DNA of 64,000 nucleotides from Juglans regia (Eukaryota; Streptophyta; Magnoliopsida; Fagales; Juglandaceae). Of the stretch, positions 45,591 through 56,588 are shown piece by piece (the stretch's first letter is position 1; the number at the start of each line of letters is the position of its first letter). Position numbers and translations under genes: made by a program. The stretch is taken from contig NC_049909.1 of the NCBI RefSeq assembly GCF_001411555.2, positions 15,868,686-15,932,685 on the forward strand, in the 5' to 3' direction. Below the pieces are notes generated by a model. The model saw only the letters and a program-made list of their open reading frames with translations. It was not told the origin of the DNA and ran no database searches.

Positions 45591-45945
45591 TTAATTAATT
45601 AGACGAACTACATTGTTTTGAAAGAATATATCAAAAAAAAAAAATTTGATGGATGCAAGCCCAACTCAAAATTTAATATATAGGTTATGATTTAACTTAA
45701 CAAAAGTGGCCCAAAGGCCTATGGCCTTATGGCATAACACCTAAGGCTACGTTTGGATGTTAGGAGTAGCTTAGTCAGGTCAATTTTAGACATCATCTAA
45801 CATCCAAACGCACTTGAGTCTTCACTTTAGGTTACTTCCACTTGAGACTTCGTGGGACCCACTGACGTTCTCTCCCTATTTCTCTCCAAAAAGTAGCCGA
45901 ATCTCTCTTTATTTCTCTTTCCTCTAAAAGAGTAATGGGACTCAC

Positions 45946-48900
45946 TAGGGCTGAGCTCCAACATCAATTTCGACTCCGATTCCGTTCACTCCAACTCCAA
46001 TCGGAGGTCGGAGCTTTAACCGTTTATTGGGCTAAATGAATGCCATTTTTCGACTTTTGGACTCACCAAAGCCCAAGTCCTAACTTGTAAAAAAATACTG
46101 GAAAAAAAAAACTTGAATACAATAGTTTAAAAACTAAATAACATGTATGATATAGCCATAAGTTATAGCAGTCTCATTTATAATAACATTGACTTAGCCT
46201 TTAAAGATAACTACATAAATATTAAACATGGATTTTACTCAAATTTTAATGGTCCATTGGTTATACCTGAAATGAAGATAGAAAATTGCAATCAATAAAT
46301 GAAAAAAATTGATAATAAAAAATTGAACACGGTAAAAGTAGAATTTGATTCTTACCAAGAAAGGGGGTTCTTCATAGTCCATAGTCTCTTAACTCCATCA
46401 CAACTCTCAAGGGGCGTCCATCTCAGATTCTCAATCATCGGCAATTATATTAGAGTTCACAATTAGGTATATAAAATCATAAAAAGTAAAAGTTAGAAAC
46501 ATTAAAAATAATTAAATAATCATTTAAAAACATATAAAGTTACACGATTCAAGCCTATAGCTCTTAGCATCAACGCTAACGGTATCTAGTCCAATGGACA
46601 TTTCACTTATCCAATTCTATGTGCAAACGAGGCCTCCAAGGTTGACGGTGACAATGAACTCCGATAAGCATACAACACGCGACCTCCAATGCTAAATGCC
46701 GACTCTGAGGCATTTGTAGTGACAGGAATGGCTAGCACATCTCGGGCTATACGGGAAAAGACTGGATACTTGGTGGAATTAACCTTCCACCAAGTTAATA
46801 ATTGAAATACACCAATAGGTGCCTCGACAGCTTCCGTAAAACATCGTTTAACCGCAGACGTACACTGCATAATATTCCTCGTTGTTGCAATGATTTGATG
46901 ATAGTGTTGCATCATAAGATGGCCTGTAACCTTTACGGATGGGTTAGTATCATCTAAGGAAGCTGTCAACCCCGTCAGCCTCGAATGTGAGGAGCTACCA
47001 GCTGCGGATGAAGGTTGACAACTATTGCTATAGTGACTATATAGGTCATCAATATCACTTTTTAGCACTCTAATAAACTCTACAGCCTTCACTGCCCCCG
47101 ATAACAGAATTTACCCATAATTCTAGAACAGCCAACTTATATCGAGGGTCAAGGATCATAGCCACAAATAGCAATCTATTTATCTTCTCAATATTCCTCC
47201 AATATTTATCATATTTGGTCTTCATCCTCGTAGCCATAGACAATAACAATCCCTTAGAGTCAGCACAACTATTTTGCAAGTGGAAGTAAAGCCCCGAGAG
47301 CTAGCTAAAGTACAAGTTCACAATCGTATATTTGGATTCAGATATCCACATGGTTATGTCATAAAAAAATTTTAAAAATTGAACAAAGTATCTCACACTA
47401 GTCCAATCATGTGCGTCTGGTGCACCGAGCCCCTGTCTTGCTAGTTCCAACAAAACATACATTAGGCCCCCATCTTCGACCTCCATCCGCTCGAACGCTT
47501 TTTGGTACTTCTGTGTTACATCCAACATCATGTATGTAGAGTTCTATCCAGTTAGAACATCCAAGTACAACATACTAGAATATACAATCTGAAGATTTTC
47601 TGCTATTACTTTAAACTTGGCAAGCCTTTGGGAGAAACCCCTCACATATCGCACAATGTTGCGGACTCGAATAATGGAATCATCAATATCTTTTAACCCA
47701 TCAACAACTATGAGGTTGATGATATGAACACAACATCGAACATGAATAAACTCGTGGGCCCAAATGACATCATCTTTTACCGTTGTGTTCCGCTTGAACC
47801 AATCAATTGCTGTTTCATTGGCACTAGCATTGTCAATTGTAATACACAGCCCTTTTCAAATTCTCCAGTCTTTTATACAATCATCCATCTTCGCCCCAAT
47901 GGATGCACCTTTATGATCCACAATTTCTTTGAAGTCAATAATTTTTTATGCAAAATCTACTGACTATCAATGTAGTGTGCTATGATACACATGTAGCAGA
48001 CATTCTGTATGGACATTCATGTGTCAGCCATAAATGACACTCTTTGGTCAGTGGTAATAAACATCTTCCTCATCTCCTTCTTGTCCTTCACATGCCTTTT
48101 CATACAATCTCGCATCACCGTATACTGTAATGGAATGGAAAATCGTAGCTCAACAAAGTTTAGAAACTTTTGGAAGCCTCTTTTATCGACTGTGGTAAAG
48201 GAAATCTCATAAGTAATTATCATATCTGCAAGCATGTCCCTCAACATCTTCTCACTATATTGAGAGATGAACAATTTCTTAATCTGTGTACCATCAGTGG
48301 CCATAGAAGTTTCGTAACTCAGGTTGGTCTGATCAGTGGCCGCCAATCCCTTCGCGATCTTATATCGTTGGCAACCATTTAGATGTGCTATTAACACACT
48401 GGTACCTTGCTTTTTCAAATGGCATCCACAAAGTTGCCCATAGTGATGACATCTTGCTAGCGGGTTCGCAATATCACCAGAAATTTTGGTGAAATGCTCT
48501 CATGTCCATTACCTTTTTTTATAATGTCGTGGTAGTTGATCGTGTTCAATGGGCATCTCCTCCTCTTCGTTGAACATATCCTCACCCTCTATATCTACTA
48601 GGAGTGGGAATCGACTACTCGCACAACATGTAGCTGCTTTAGATGCAGCTGCCCTAGATGTAGCTCTAGGGGTGGAAGTACCCACCAGTGTAGGAGTTGT
48701 AGCATTGGCATCTGCCACATCCCCTTGTGGACGATTGTCTCCACTAAGTCTAAGATCCATATCACAATCAAATAAGCTAAAAAATAAATTAGAAGCAAAA
48801 AATTAATTTAAAAAATAACTAAGCTATATTAAAAAGCATCAACTCATTTATGATGGAAAAAAAACAAATTAGAAGCTAAACATAAACAAACATACATGAA

Positions 48901-50021
48901 AACATTGAAAAGAGACATCAATTCATTAAAAGTCATCAACTCATTTAAGACAGAGTGTCTTATGACCACTGAAATGAATCCTAACATAAGCATTTGTATA
49001 CTCAAGGTGGAACTAAACTTAATCTTACAAAAAAAAAAAAGAGACTCACAAATTTTGTACTAGAAATGTGACTTGGAGCAAAGATTCTTTAACTAATCCT
49101 AACATATGAATAGAGACTGAATCCAAGCAACTGGTACAACCAGCATACCTGAGGTAAAGCAACAACCAAAACCCAACAATCAGGAAAGACAAAGGAGCTC
49201 ATCTGATATTTTTAAAATTCGTTGTAGGCCAATTTCTTTTATTTGTTCAATTTGGATATAAAATAAATGCAGAAAATTGGGATATAAAAGAAGCGCATCT
49301 GATTTCTAGCTTAAGGACCATGTTATAACTGACAAAAATGTGGTTTTGATTTTTGAAGCAATAGCATATCTTACACATTTTATCAAACACATTGCATGCA
49401 TACTGGTTTGCACAGTCCGTTGCCATCAACCATATTCAATTTTTGTTACATTTCCTTATTACAACACAACTTCACAAGAATCACAACAATTAATCCCAAA
49501 ACAACTAATTCTAGGCAACTCAACAACATGGAAAAAAAGAAAACATCAAATTAAATTTCCTTGATTTAATTTTAGGGCCCGAATCGGACAACTTACCAAA
49601 GGCTATGGAGGCTGGCCTAAGAAGTGAAGGGGAATGGAGTGTTGCCCACTACGGAGGCGCAAAGAAGAACAGCAACAACAGAGAGGGAACGAGGCGGCGA
49701 GATGTAGAGATCCGAGATGTTCAGAGAAAAAGGAGAAGGAAGAAGGAATGGGGTCCTGCTTTTTGGAACCCCCATGTGATGAAACAACGCCGTTCTACAT
49801 TAAGTGGAACGGCGTCGTTTAATATTTTTTTTAAATCTAGATGCAAAACGACGTCGTTTTACTTCTGGATTTTTTTTAAAAATAAAATTGGAGTTGGAGT
49901 CGGAGTCGGAGCTCGGAGCTCCTACTACTTATTCGGACTACTCCGATTTTTTACCACTCCGACTCGGAATCTGAGCGGAAGTCGGGCGGAGTTAGAATTT
50001 TTGGAAGTTTGCACAGCCCTA
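45946..50021 (-). mobile_element. full-length hAT transposon, 4076 bp
   Basis: The left terminus is TAGGGCTGAGCTCC and the right terminus, reverse-complemented, is TAGGGCTGTGCAAAC. Perfect 8-bp target duplications GGACTCAC lie at 45938-45945 and 50022-50029. Subterminal regions are rich in repeated GGAGTCGGAG/CTCCGACT motifs on both sides, the usual kind of hAT transposase binding region. The single gene, on the minus strand, is a broken transposase. The element sits within an older CT-rich repeat (ATTTCTCTCTATTTC). Confidence 0.95.
46607..48760 (-). pseudogene. hAT (Ac/zinc-finger BED type) transposase, disrupted
   Basis: Minus-strand pieces cover a whole hAT transposase. An acidic N-terminus starts near 48760 (MDLRLSGDNRPQGD). 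A BED zinc finger at about 48395-48490 reads EHFTKISGDIANPLARCHHY, where the second Cys of the usual C-x2-C is Tyr and the preceding Trp codon is TGA. Next is the region to YEISFTTVDKRGF. The catalytic and insertion region around 47640-47860 includes DNASANETAIDWF and HVRCCVHIINLIVVDGLKD. DUF4413 (WRNIEKINRLLFVAMILDPR) is near 47130-47220. The hATC dimerisation domain at 46607-46800 has YPVFSRIARDVLAIPVTTNA and SESAFSIGGRVL. Several stops and frameshifts separate them, including after 48017 and 47531. Confidence 0.92.
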
Positions 50022-50029
50022 GGACTCAC

Positions 50030-50684
50030 TAACACTCTTTCTCTCTATTTCTCTCTCTATTTCTCTTTAATTTGTGGGACCTATTGACTCTCTCTCTCTC
50101 TGTCTCACTATTTCTCTTCCCCGCAGACCAAAAAAACATTTTGGCTCTCAAGTGGGAGACAAATTTCTCCAGCTCGATTCTTGAGTGACTAAGAGCCCGT
50201 TCGAGCAGGAGAAAAATGTCTCCAATGCTGAATCAAGGGAAACCCAATTTCTTGCAATTCAAAAAAAAAAACTTCTTCCGCATTACATGTGTTTTTTTAC
50301 CGTTAATTAAATAATATATAAATAAATAATAGAATAAAATGTGGACATGATACTGTTGTAATTTTATTAATAATTATTTTTTTATTGTAATTTTTTTATA
50401 TGCATTGAGGAAATTTATGTTTGATTTATAGTATTTATTAATAAAAAATTTAATAATGTTTGATTTATCTTCTTTATTAGTAAAGGAAATAATAAAATAA
50501 TTATTCAATCCTTAAAATAACTTTCCAACCATTGGTGGGCTCCATACCTTTTTCAACTTCCTATAAAAAGTATTAAATTCATCTTAATATCTAAACACAC
50601 TTTTACTTAGTTTAGATGGCACCACATAACTCCATCCACAACTCAACTTACTTAGTTTAAATGGCTCCACATAACTCCATCCAC
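50030..50684. other. spacer between two hAT elements
   Basis: No gene was found. CT-rich DNA (50037-50115) continues the sequence left of the large hAT insertion. An imperfect direct repeat of about 45 bp (ACTTAGTTTAGATGGCACCA and TTAAATGGCTCCACATAACT variants) precedes the hAT MITE. Confidence 0.5.
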
Positions 50685-50942
50685 TAGGGGTGCTACCCGC
50701 ATGGTGCGGGGGGGCACCTCTCCCCCAGGCGGGTGATGGGGTTTTTCCCCCTGGGGGGGGAAAATCCATCCACGCCCGCCATTATATTAAAAAAAAAAAA
50801 ATTAGTCTAAAAATATTTTTTTGGTCTAAAAATATTTTTTTAGACCAAAATTATAATATAATTTAAATAATAAATTAAAATTTATAAATATAAAAAAAAT
50901 TTAAACTCATTAGAGTTAGATTTTGGATTGATTTGGCACTAA

Positions 50943-50994
50943 GTCCCACATTGCTTAAAGATGACTATTGTATTGCCTTGGCCTCCTATATAAA
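50943..50994 (+). promoter_or_regulatory. U-snRNA-like promoter (USE plus TATA) inside the hAT MITE
   Basis: GTCCCACATTG at 50943-50953 matches the plant upstream sequence element RTCCCACATCG at ten of eleven positions. TATATAAA begins 33 bp later at 50987-50994. In plant U-snRNA genes transcribed by Pol II the two boxes are about 33-34 bp apart, against about 23-24 bp for Pol III. No known snRNA sequence follows. Activity is inferred from motif and spacing only. Confidence 0.5.
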
Positions 50995-51019
50995 GATTGG
51001 CCTAGGAGGCCAAAGCAAT
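50972..51019. repeat. 17-bp inverted repeat overlapping the TATA box
   Basis: The left arm ATTGCCTTGGCCTCCTA (50972-50988) and right arm TAGGAGGCCAAAGCAAT (51003-51019) are complementary at 16 of 17 positions, with a 14-base loop containing ATAAAGATTGG. The hairpin includes the first part of the TATATAAA motif. Confidence 0.85.
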
Positions 51020-51594
51020 CCAATGACTTGAATATAATTTTAAGTCTTTTATAAATTGTGTATATCTATACAATATATTTATTTAATATATATAAATAAA
51101 AAAAAAAATTTAATGTGGGGCGGGGGCGGGGGTGGGGCCCCGCTGGGATCATCCCGCCCCCCGCCCCCGCTATGCTCTCTCTATGCGGGGCGGGGGACCC
51201 CGCCCCCATATGGGCGGAGTGGGTTAGCCCGCCCGCCCATGCGGGGGCGGGGCAGAAGCCGGGCGCTGCCCACCCCTACCATCCACAACTCAACTTACTA
51301 CTATTCATAAAGAATTGAACTCAGTTGAGCTGAGCTCAACATTTAAACTTTATCTAAGGCTGTGTTTGGGTGTCCGACTACTCTGAGTTACTCTGAGAAA
51401 CTCTTGTACAGATGGAAATAGTCTTCCATCCAAATGAGTTTGAAGTAGTTCTCAAACATCTCTTGCCACTGTGTTTCACAATGAGCCTAGAGTCTGTGTT
51501 GGGTGTGAATGCCAACGTGCGATGGAAAGGGAGAGGGAGAGGGAGGCTCGTGGTAGCTAGGTCTGCGAGAGGTGGTTGCCGGTGTGAGGTGGTG

Positions 51595-51910
51595 GAGGTG
51601 CGGTGGCTTGGGTGGCTGCGTATGGCGGCACAAGTGGACAGAAATGGGTGAAACACATTTCGGTTGGGTTACCGCAAGAGAGAGAGAGCTGCGCGCGGGG
51701 GAGATCGGTAGTGGCTGGCTTGGTCGCCGGCGCGAGGGGGAGTCACCAGTGGTGGCAGTGAGGTTGGGTGGCCGTGTACGGCGGCACAAGTGGAGAAAAA
51801 ATGGGTGAAACCCATTTCGGTTGGGTTACCACAGGGGAGAGAGAGAGCTGCGCGTGGGGGAGATCGATAGTGACTGGCTTTGTCGCCGGGGTGAAGGGGA
51901 GTCGCCGATA
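51595..51910. repeat. 156-bp tandem duplication, two copies
   Basis: Both copies carry GCGGCACAAGTGGA, ATTTCGGTTGGGTTACC, AGAGAGAGAGCTGCGCG and GGGGGAGATCG. The GCGGCACAAG motif lies at 51625 and 51781. Copies differ by scattered substitutions. Confidence 0.85.
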
Positions 51911-51971
51911 ATGGCGATGAGGCTGGGCAGCACGCGGCAGCGCCGAGCTAGGCTGAAGGAGAATCGGGCGT

Positions 51972-52050
<79 letters not shown>
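51972..52050. repeat. (GA)n microsatellite, longest in the window
   Basis: GA repeats run for about 78 bp with one interruption (GAAAGA) near the start. Confidence 0.95.
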
Positions 52051-52054
<4 letters not shown>

Positions 52055-52071
52055 GAAAGAAAAAAATAATA

Positions 52072-52258
52072 ATAAAATCACTATAATATTTATCACTATT
52101 ATATATAAACAAAAAATAAAATCACTATAATATTTATCACTATTATATATAAAATAAATAAATAAAATCACTAAAATATTTATTACTATTATATATAAAA
52201 ATAAATAAATAAAATCACTAAAATATTTATCACTATTATATATGAATAAAATTATCAT
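52072..52258. repeat. 44-47 bp AT-rich tandem repeat, about four copies
   Basis: Each unit has AATAAAATCACTA(T/A)AATATT followed by TATCACTATTATATATAAA. The ATCACTA motif occurs at about 52077, 52121, 52167 and 52214. A frame on the minus strand spans it because the unit has few stops there; it is not a gene. Confidence 0.9.
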
Positions 52259-52514
52259 TTCATCATCATTAAAAAAAAATTATTATTGATGCGACCCGTA
52301 CGTTTTTCAACTATCTATTCAAAAGTCAATAATTTAACATATTTCATACATCCAAATAACTCAAAATATTCTCAATGAGAGCTACAAACTCACTTCAATC
52401 TCTACTCATAAATATTTACAAATATTTTTAACACTTCTCAAGTCTCCAAAATGAAAGTTTTGGATTCGACTCCTCCCCAATGTATCAAAAAAAAAACTTA
52501 ACAAAAGTGAATAG

Positions 52515-52550
52515 TGGGCTCAGAAGCCCAATCTATGAACCCAAAGCCCA
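52515..52550. promoter_or_regulatory. site II-like cluster upstream of CLPR4
   Basis: TGGGCT (52515-52520), AGCCCA (52525-52530) and AGCCCA (52545-52550) lie about 100-130 bp upstream of the CLPR4 start codon. Such TGGGCY motifs bind TCP factors and are common in promoters of nuclear genes for organelle proteins. No strong TATA box was seen between them and the start. Confidence 0.55.
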
Positions 52551-52645
52551 CTACAATAATCCTTTTCTAGTTTAGCAATCCTCTGCTCTTCCTTCTCACT
52601 CACACGCACCACCAACACGCACCACCAAGTTACCAACTGCTAGCT

Positions 52646-55600
52646 ATGGTGGCCGTCGTCACCACCCCTTCGAGCTTAGCGCTCCACCGGCCCTTGCTAT
52701 CACCGCCCATCGCTGTAAATCCCATCCGCAACTCATCTTCCTTCTCTCCCAAAGCCTCTTTCTCCACCAATTTCCTCCCTCTCTTCTCCGGTGGTAGCGT
52801 CTCCGCCGACTTCTCGGGCCACAAGCTCCGTCCATCGTCTCTCAATCCGGCGTATTTTCCTCGCTCCAAGGGCAAGCGAGGTGTTGTCACCATGGTACAA
52901 CCCTCTACCCAATTCCTATGCATTTTTTGAATTGTTCTGCAAGGTTTCTTTGTTAAGTTGTGATTGGGTTTGATTTTGAGTCTTTTCCTCGCTTCAGGGT
53001 GTATGCATTTCCCGCAATGTCTAGTCATATTTGTGTGTGTCAGTCGAATAGATTTTTCGAATGATGGATTTTGATTAAAATCTCGATTACGACGATTAGC
53101 AAAACAGCAAGTATAATAAGAAAGGAAATTTAGTATAAAAATTACAAATATAAACAAACAATATAAAATCTGACTAAACCCCACCTACTAGATTCTAGCT
53201 TTAGAATAGACGAAGTAGCAAGGAATGAACTGGTGTATGTGAGTTGATGTTCATAAGCAAGTAAGCTGATGTTTATTTATTTTTTAACCATTAAGAGTTG
53301 TTAAGAGTTGCTATGAAGTATGAATGATGTATATGTGATACTCCTGTTCCTGTTGTATAAGCACCTATTAAAATCTTTCATTTTCATTTCTTTGAATATA
53401 TAACAACGGATTGTAAAACAACTATACGTGGTCTACCACCCCATTGTTATTTTCCTGGTTCTCTTAATTTGATTTTCCTGTGAGCAATATGAAGTTGTTT
53501 TACTTCATATTGAATTATTTATAATTCAGAATAAGATATCAGATGCGTCAGTCCCCTTCTCCTTATGTATTTGTGGACAGGTTATTCCATTTTCAAGGGG
53601 TAGTGCATGGGAGCAACCTCCTCCAGACTTGGCATCTTACTTGTACAAAAACCGGATTGTTTACTTGGGCATGTCTCTTGTTCCTTCCGTCACAGAATTG
53701 ATACTGGCCGAATTTTTATACCTCCAGTATGAAGATGTTGACAAGCCTATCTATCTATACATAAACTCCACTGGAACAACCAAGGTCAATAATTTTCTTT
53801 AGTCTCTCTAGTTTGTTTCTGAAACTTTACTAGGACATTCTTTTTGTATTTCTAGTATGGATATATTATCATATATATAAATTGTTAACAAGGTTTGGAA
53901 TTCAGAGTTTGATTCTTCCATGTAAAACACTATCCTTCCTTTTCTCCTTTTCAAATTTATAGTAAAAGAAATCTGCTGGTCCTTTTTATCAAATTAGTTT
54001 GAAATTGATTTCCCTTTCTATGGAAGATGAGAAGAATGAAATTGTTGCTCGATCTCTACAACGAAGGCTTCGACCTTGGGAACATTGAGTCTTCTCTATC
54101 AGGCTTGACTTGGAACCCCCACGTAGAAAAAATTTATGGATGGATAAACAATTATAGAACTTTTACTATGTGGGGGTTTTATGAGATTTTTTTATATATG
54201 AGAGAGCTATAATGACTCTTAGATCTTAAATTGCATGTAGACACTATTAATTACGGTGGAAGGAGGTACAGTGAGGGGAAAGGTATACACTTACCAGCAA
54301 ATTAGTGATGGTTGTATTAATGGCTCTCATGAGCACTAGCCTTTTTCTCCAATAGTAAGAATCCCCCAACCATAGGGTCTTGTTCTTTGAACTTTGAGAG
54401 TAGCGTATTTTCTTTGCCTTTTAAAGCATATGTAATGATATTGAATATAAATATTTTGCCTCTTTTTTTTATTATGTCGTAGTAAAGTGATCCAAGTTCT
54501 AATAAGAAGCTATTCCTTCTCTTCTAAGCTTGAAGAAGGAAGAGATGAGAGGACCAAATATCCGGTTTTTTCATGCAACAAATTTTTAATTTAATAGCGT
54601 TTTTTACTGTTTTCAGGGCGGCGAGAAGTTGGGTTACGAGACTGAGGCTTTTGCGATTTACGATGTTATGAGGTCATTAATGTTTATACTTTACATTAGT
54701 GCATAACAGTCATCTATTTTATCTATCTAATTATGCTGAATGGTTCATATGCTCATTTATTTAACTAGAGGGATGACATAGAGAGCCTTTTTACCCTCTG
54801 GTGTTCTCTTGGCCACATTATGAGTTTAAAGTTTGTGATCAAGAATGTTTTGACTGGTTCCAATGTCACCTCGTTTTGTGTTTTGTGAATCATGCCGAGG
54901 CTTCATAGTAACTGCAATAAAATCTCACTTCACATCTACCTATCTGACCAGTCGATCTGGCTGATGAAATCTCACAAAAATTCCATGGTCCAATGTTTTA
55001 CTTTTTTGTTGTTATTGTTATTTTAAAAAAAAATTATGGTTTTTTGTTGTTATATGCAACTCAGAAAAACAAAACTAATTCTGCTCTAAATGATTGATAG
55101 TGACCTCAAAACACCAGTCTGAAAAAAAAAAAAAAACCTCAGAACGGTCTCACACTTGGGAATCAAATGAATGTTCCACACCTGATTGGACAGGTTAAGA
55201 CAGTATTTAGACAAAAGGACTGCCACCAAAAATCTTTATGCATCCTAGCAAAGTGTATTTTATAATGGGGTGGCTCAAATTTGCCCTCAATTTTGTAGAT
55301 AGCATTATCTTGATCTGTAAGGACTCCATAGTTTTGCTTATCCGTGTACTTGTGCTAGCCCATTTGCACACTATAGTTACACAGGTTTTCATCTCATTCA
55401 TCATTTTTTTTTTTTTTTTGGTTTAGTTGATGAGTTGTAGCCTTTGTTTCAGTATCTCTCTTCTAGTAAAAATCTAAATAAGCATTGTGAGATAATTGTG
55501 TTTGCAAATCAACTGCAGCCTTTATATTAGATTCATGGATTTATAAATGCTGTATGTTGTGTCTATGATAGTGGTATTCTCTTCCACTGCAGGTATGTCA

Positions 55601-56588
55601 AGCCACCTATATTTACTCTCTGTGTTGGTAATGCTTGGGGAGAAGCAGCCCTACTTTTGGCTGCTGGTGCGAAGGGAAACCGTTCTGCTTTGCCCTCATC
55701 AACAATCATGATAAAGCAGGTTTTTTTTTTTTTTTGGATTTGTAATGCTTTATCATTTTGTTCTTTCAGTCTTTGCCTTCTGTGTCAAACTTGCATATCT
55801 TTTTAGCCAAGCTGAATTTTGCTATTTATATGATATAGTGGTTAACCCGTGTTAATTCCTTATGAAAATTATGGTCTTCTATTTCAATCGATCTGCAGCC
55901 AATTGCCAGGTTCCAAGGTCAAGCAACTGACATTGACCTAGCGAGGAAAGAAGTGAAGAATGTGAAGGCAGAGCTGGTATGTTTTGTAATTAGTAAAAGC
56001 ACACATTTCTCCTCTTTTATTGTTCCATTCTCAGCCACATTTTCTACTCAATATATTTGACGTCAAAAGCTGGCCAATGCCCAGTGTTTTAACTTGTATT
56101 CCAGTTTAGGGTCTTGCTTCGGGAGACGGGGCAAATGAATTTCTCAAATAAGATTCGGAGATTACCCCCCCCCCATTTCCCCAAGAAAAAACAAAGAACC
56201 GGAATTGCATTTTAACAACTCTGAGTTTATTACAACTTGACTTAGCAACTTGACATTTTTTATCCATTTAAACGTGAGCCAGTATACCACCTGACAGTTT
56301 TGCTATTTAATTGAAGGTTAATCTCCTTGCAAAGCATGTTGGAAAATCACCTGAGCAGATTGAAGCTGACATCAGGCGCCCAAAATATTTCAGTCCCAGT
56401 GAAGCAGTTGAATATGGCATCATTGATAAGGTGTCTCTGGCAGAAAGATTACTGCTTTACTCTCTGTCCTACTTATCATAGATCAATAAATTGATATTTC
56501 CATTAACTTTGTCCAGGTACTATACAATGAAAGGAGTTCTGAAGACCGGGGAGTTGTCTCTGACCTGAAAAAGGCGCAACTTATCTGA
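52646..56588 (+). CDS. CLPR4: ClpR4, non-catalytic subunit of the plastid Clp protease
   Basis: Seven exons join with GT-AG introns: 52646-52894, 53581-53784, 54617-54672, 55593-55719, 55899-55976, 56317-56430 and 56517-56588 (TGA). They encode about 299 residues. The N-terminal ~75 residues are Ser/Pro-rich, as in chloroplast transit peptides. The mature part starts near GKRGVVTM and follows ClpR4 closely: PPPDLASYLYKNRIVYLGMS, YLYINSTGTT, YVKPPIFTLCVGNAWGEAAL, IARFQGQAT, KYFSPSEAVEYGIIDK and VVSDLKKAQLI. The ClpP catalytic Ser is absent (GNAWGEAA in place of GxAASMG) and the His is Lys (MIKQP in place of MIHQP), as in ClpR subunits. ClpR1-4 form the R-ring of the stromal Clp core with ClpP1. 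A possible 3' untranslated intron runs from 56629 to 56987. Introns contain no recognisable transposon gene. Confidence 0.96.

Larger units (their letters stand above)
50685..51278. mobile_element. hAT MITE, 594 bp, GC-rich ends
   Basis: Termini are TAGGGGTGCTACCCGC on the left and GCTGCCCACCCCTA on the right (reverse complement TAGGGGTGGGCAGC). Perfect 8-bp duplications CCATCCAC flank it at 50677-50684 and 51279-51286. Both ends (about 100-160 bp) are strongly GC-rich with CCCCGCCCC runs, while the centre is AT-rich. It has no transposase. The centre carries a snRNA-type promoter motif and a hairpin, listed separately. Its termini differ from those of the neighbouring 4-kb hAT, so it is a different family. 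Confidence 0.93.
51287..52514. other. spacer with tandem repeats upstream of CLPR4
   Basis: No gene is supported; open frames on both strands through 51400-52260 are products of GA-rich and repeated DNA. A GGCTGTGTTTGGGTGTCCGA motif near 51358 resembles a MITE end, but its partner was not found. Repeats are listed separately. Confidence 0.55.

Noticed and set aside
49605..50087. 160-residue open frame with basic N-terminus
   Set aside because: It lies in the subterminal region of the 4-kb hAT element and runs through its right terminus and target duplication, so it is not a host gene. The transposase is on the other strand.
51743..52258. 171-residue minus-strand open frame with Leu-Ser repeats
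   Set aside because: It is explained by the GA microsatellite and the 44-47 bp AT-rich tandem repeat.
52630..53184. 184-residue minus-strand open frame over CLPR4 exon 1
   Set aside because: It is antisense to the first CLPR4 exon and intron and has no recognisable domain; CLPR4 is well supported by splicing and family match.
54027..54212. 61-residue frame in the second CLPR4 intron
   Set aside because: It is short, lacks a domain and lies wholly within a GT-AG intron. No transposon signature could be confirmed.
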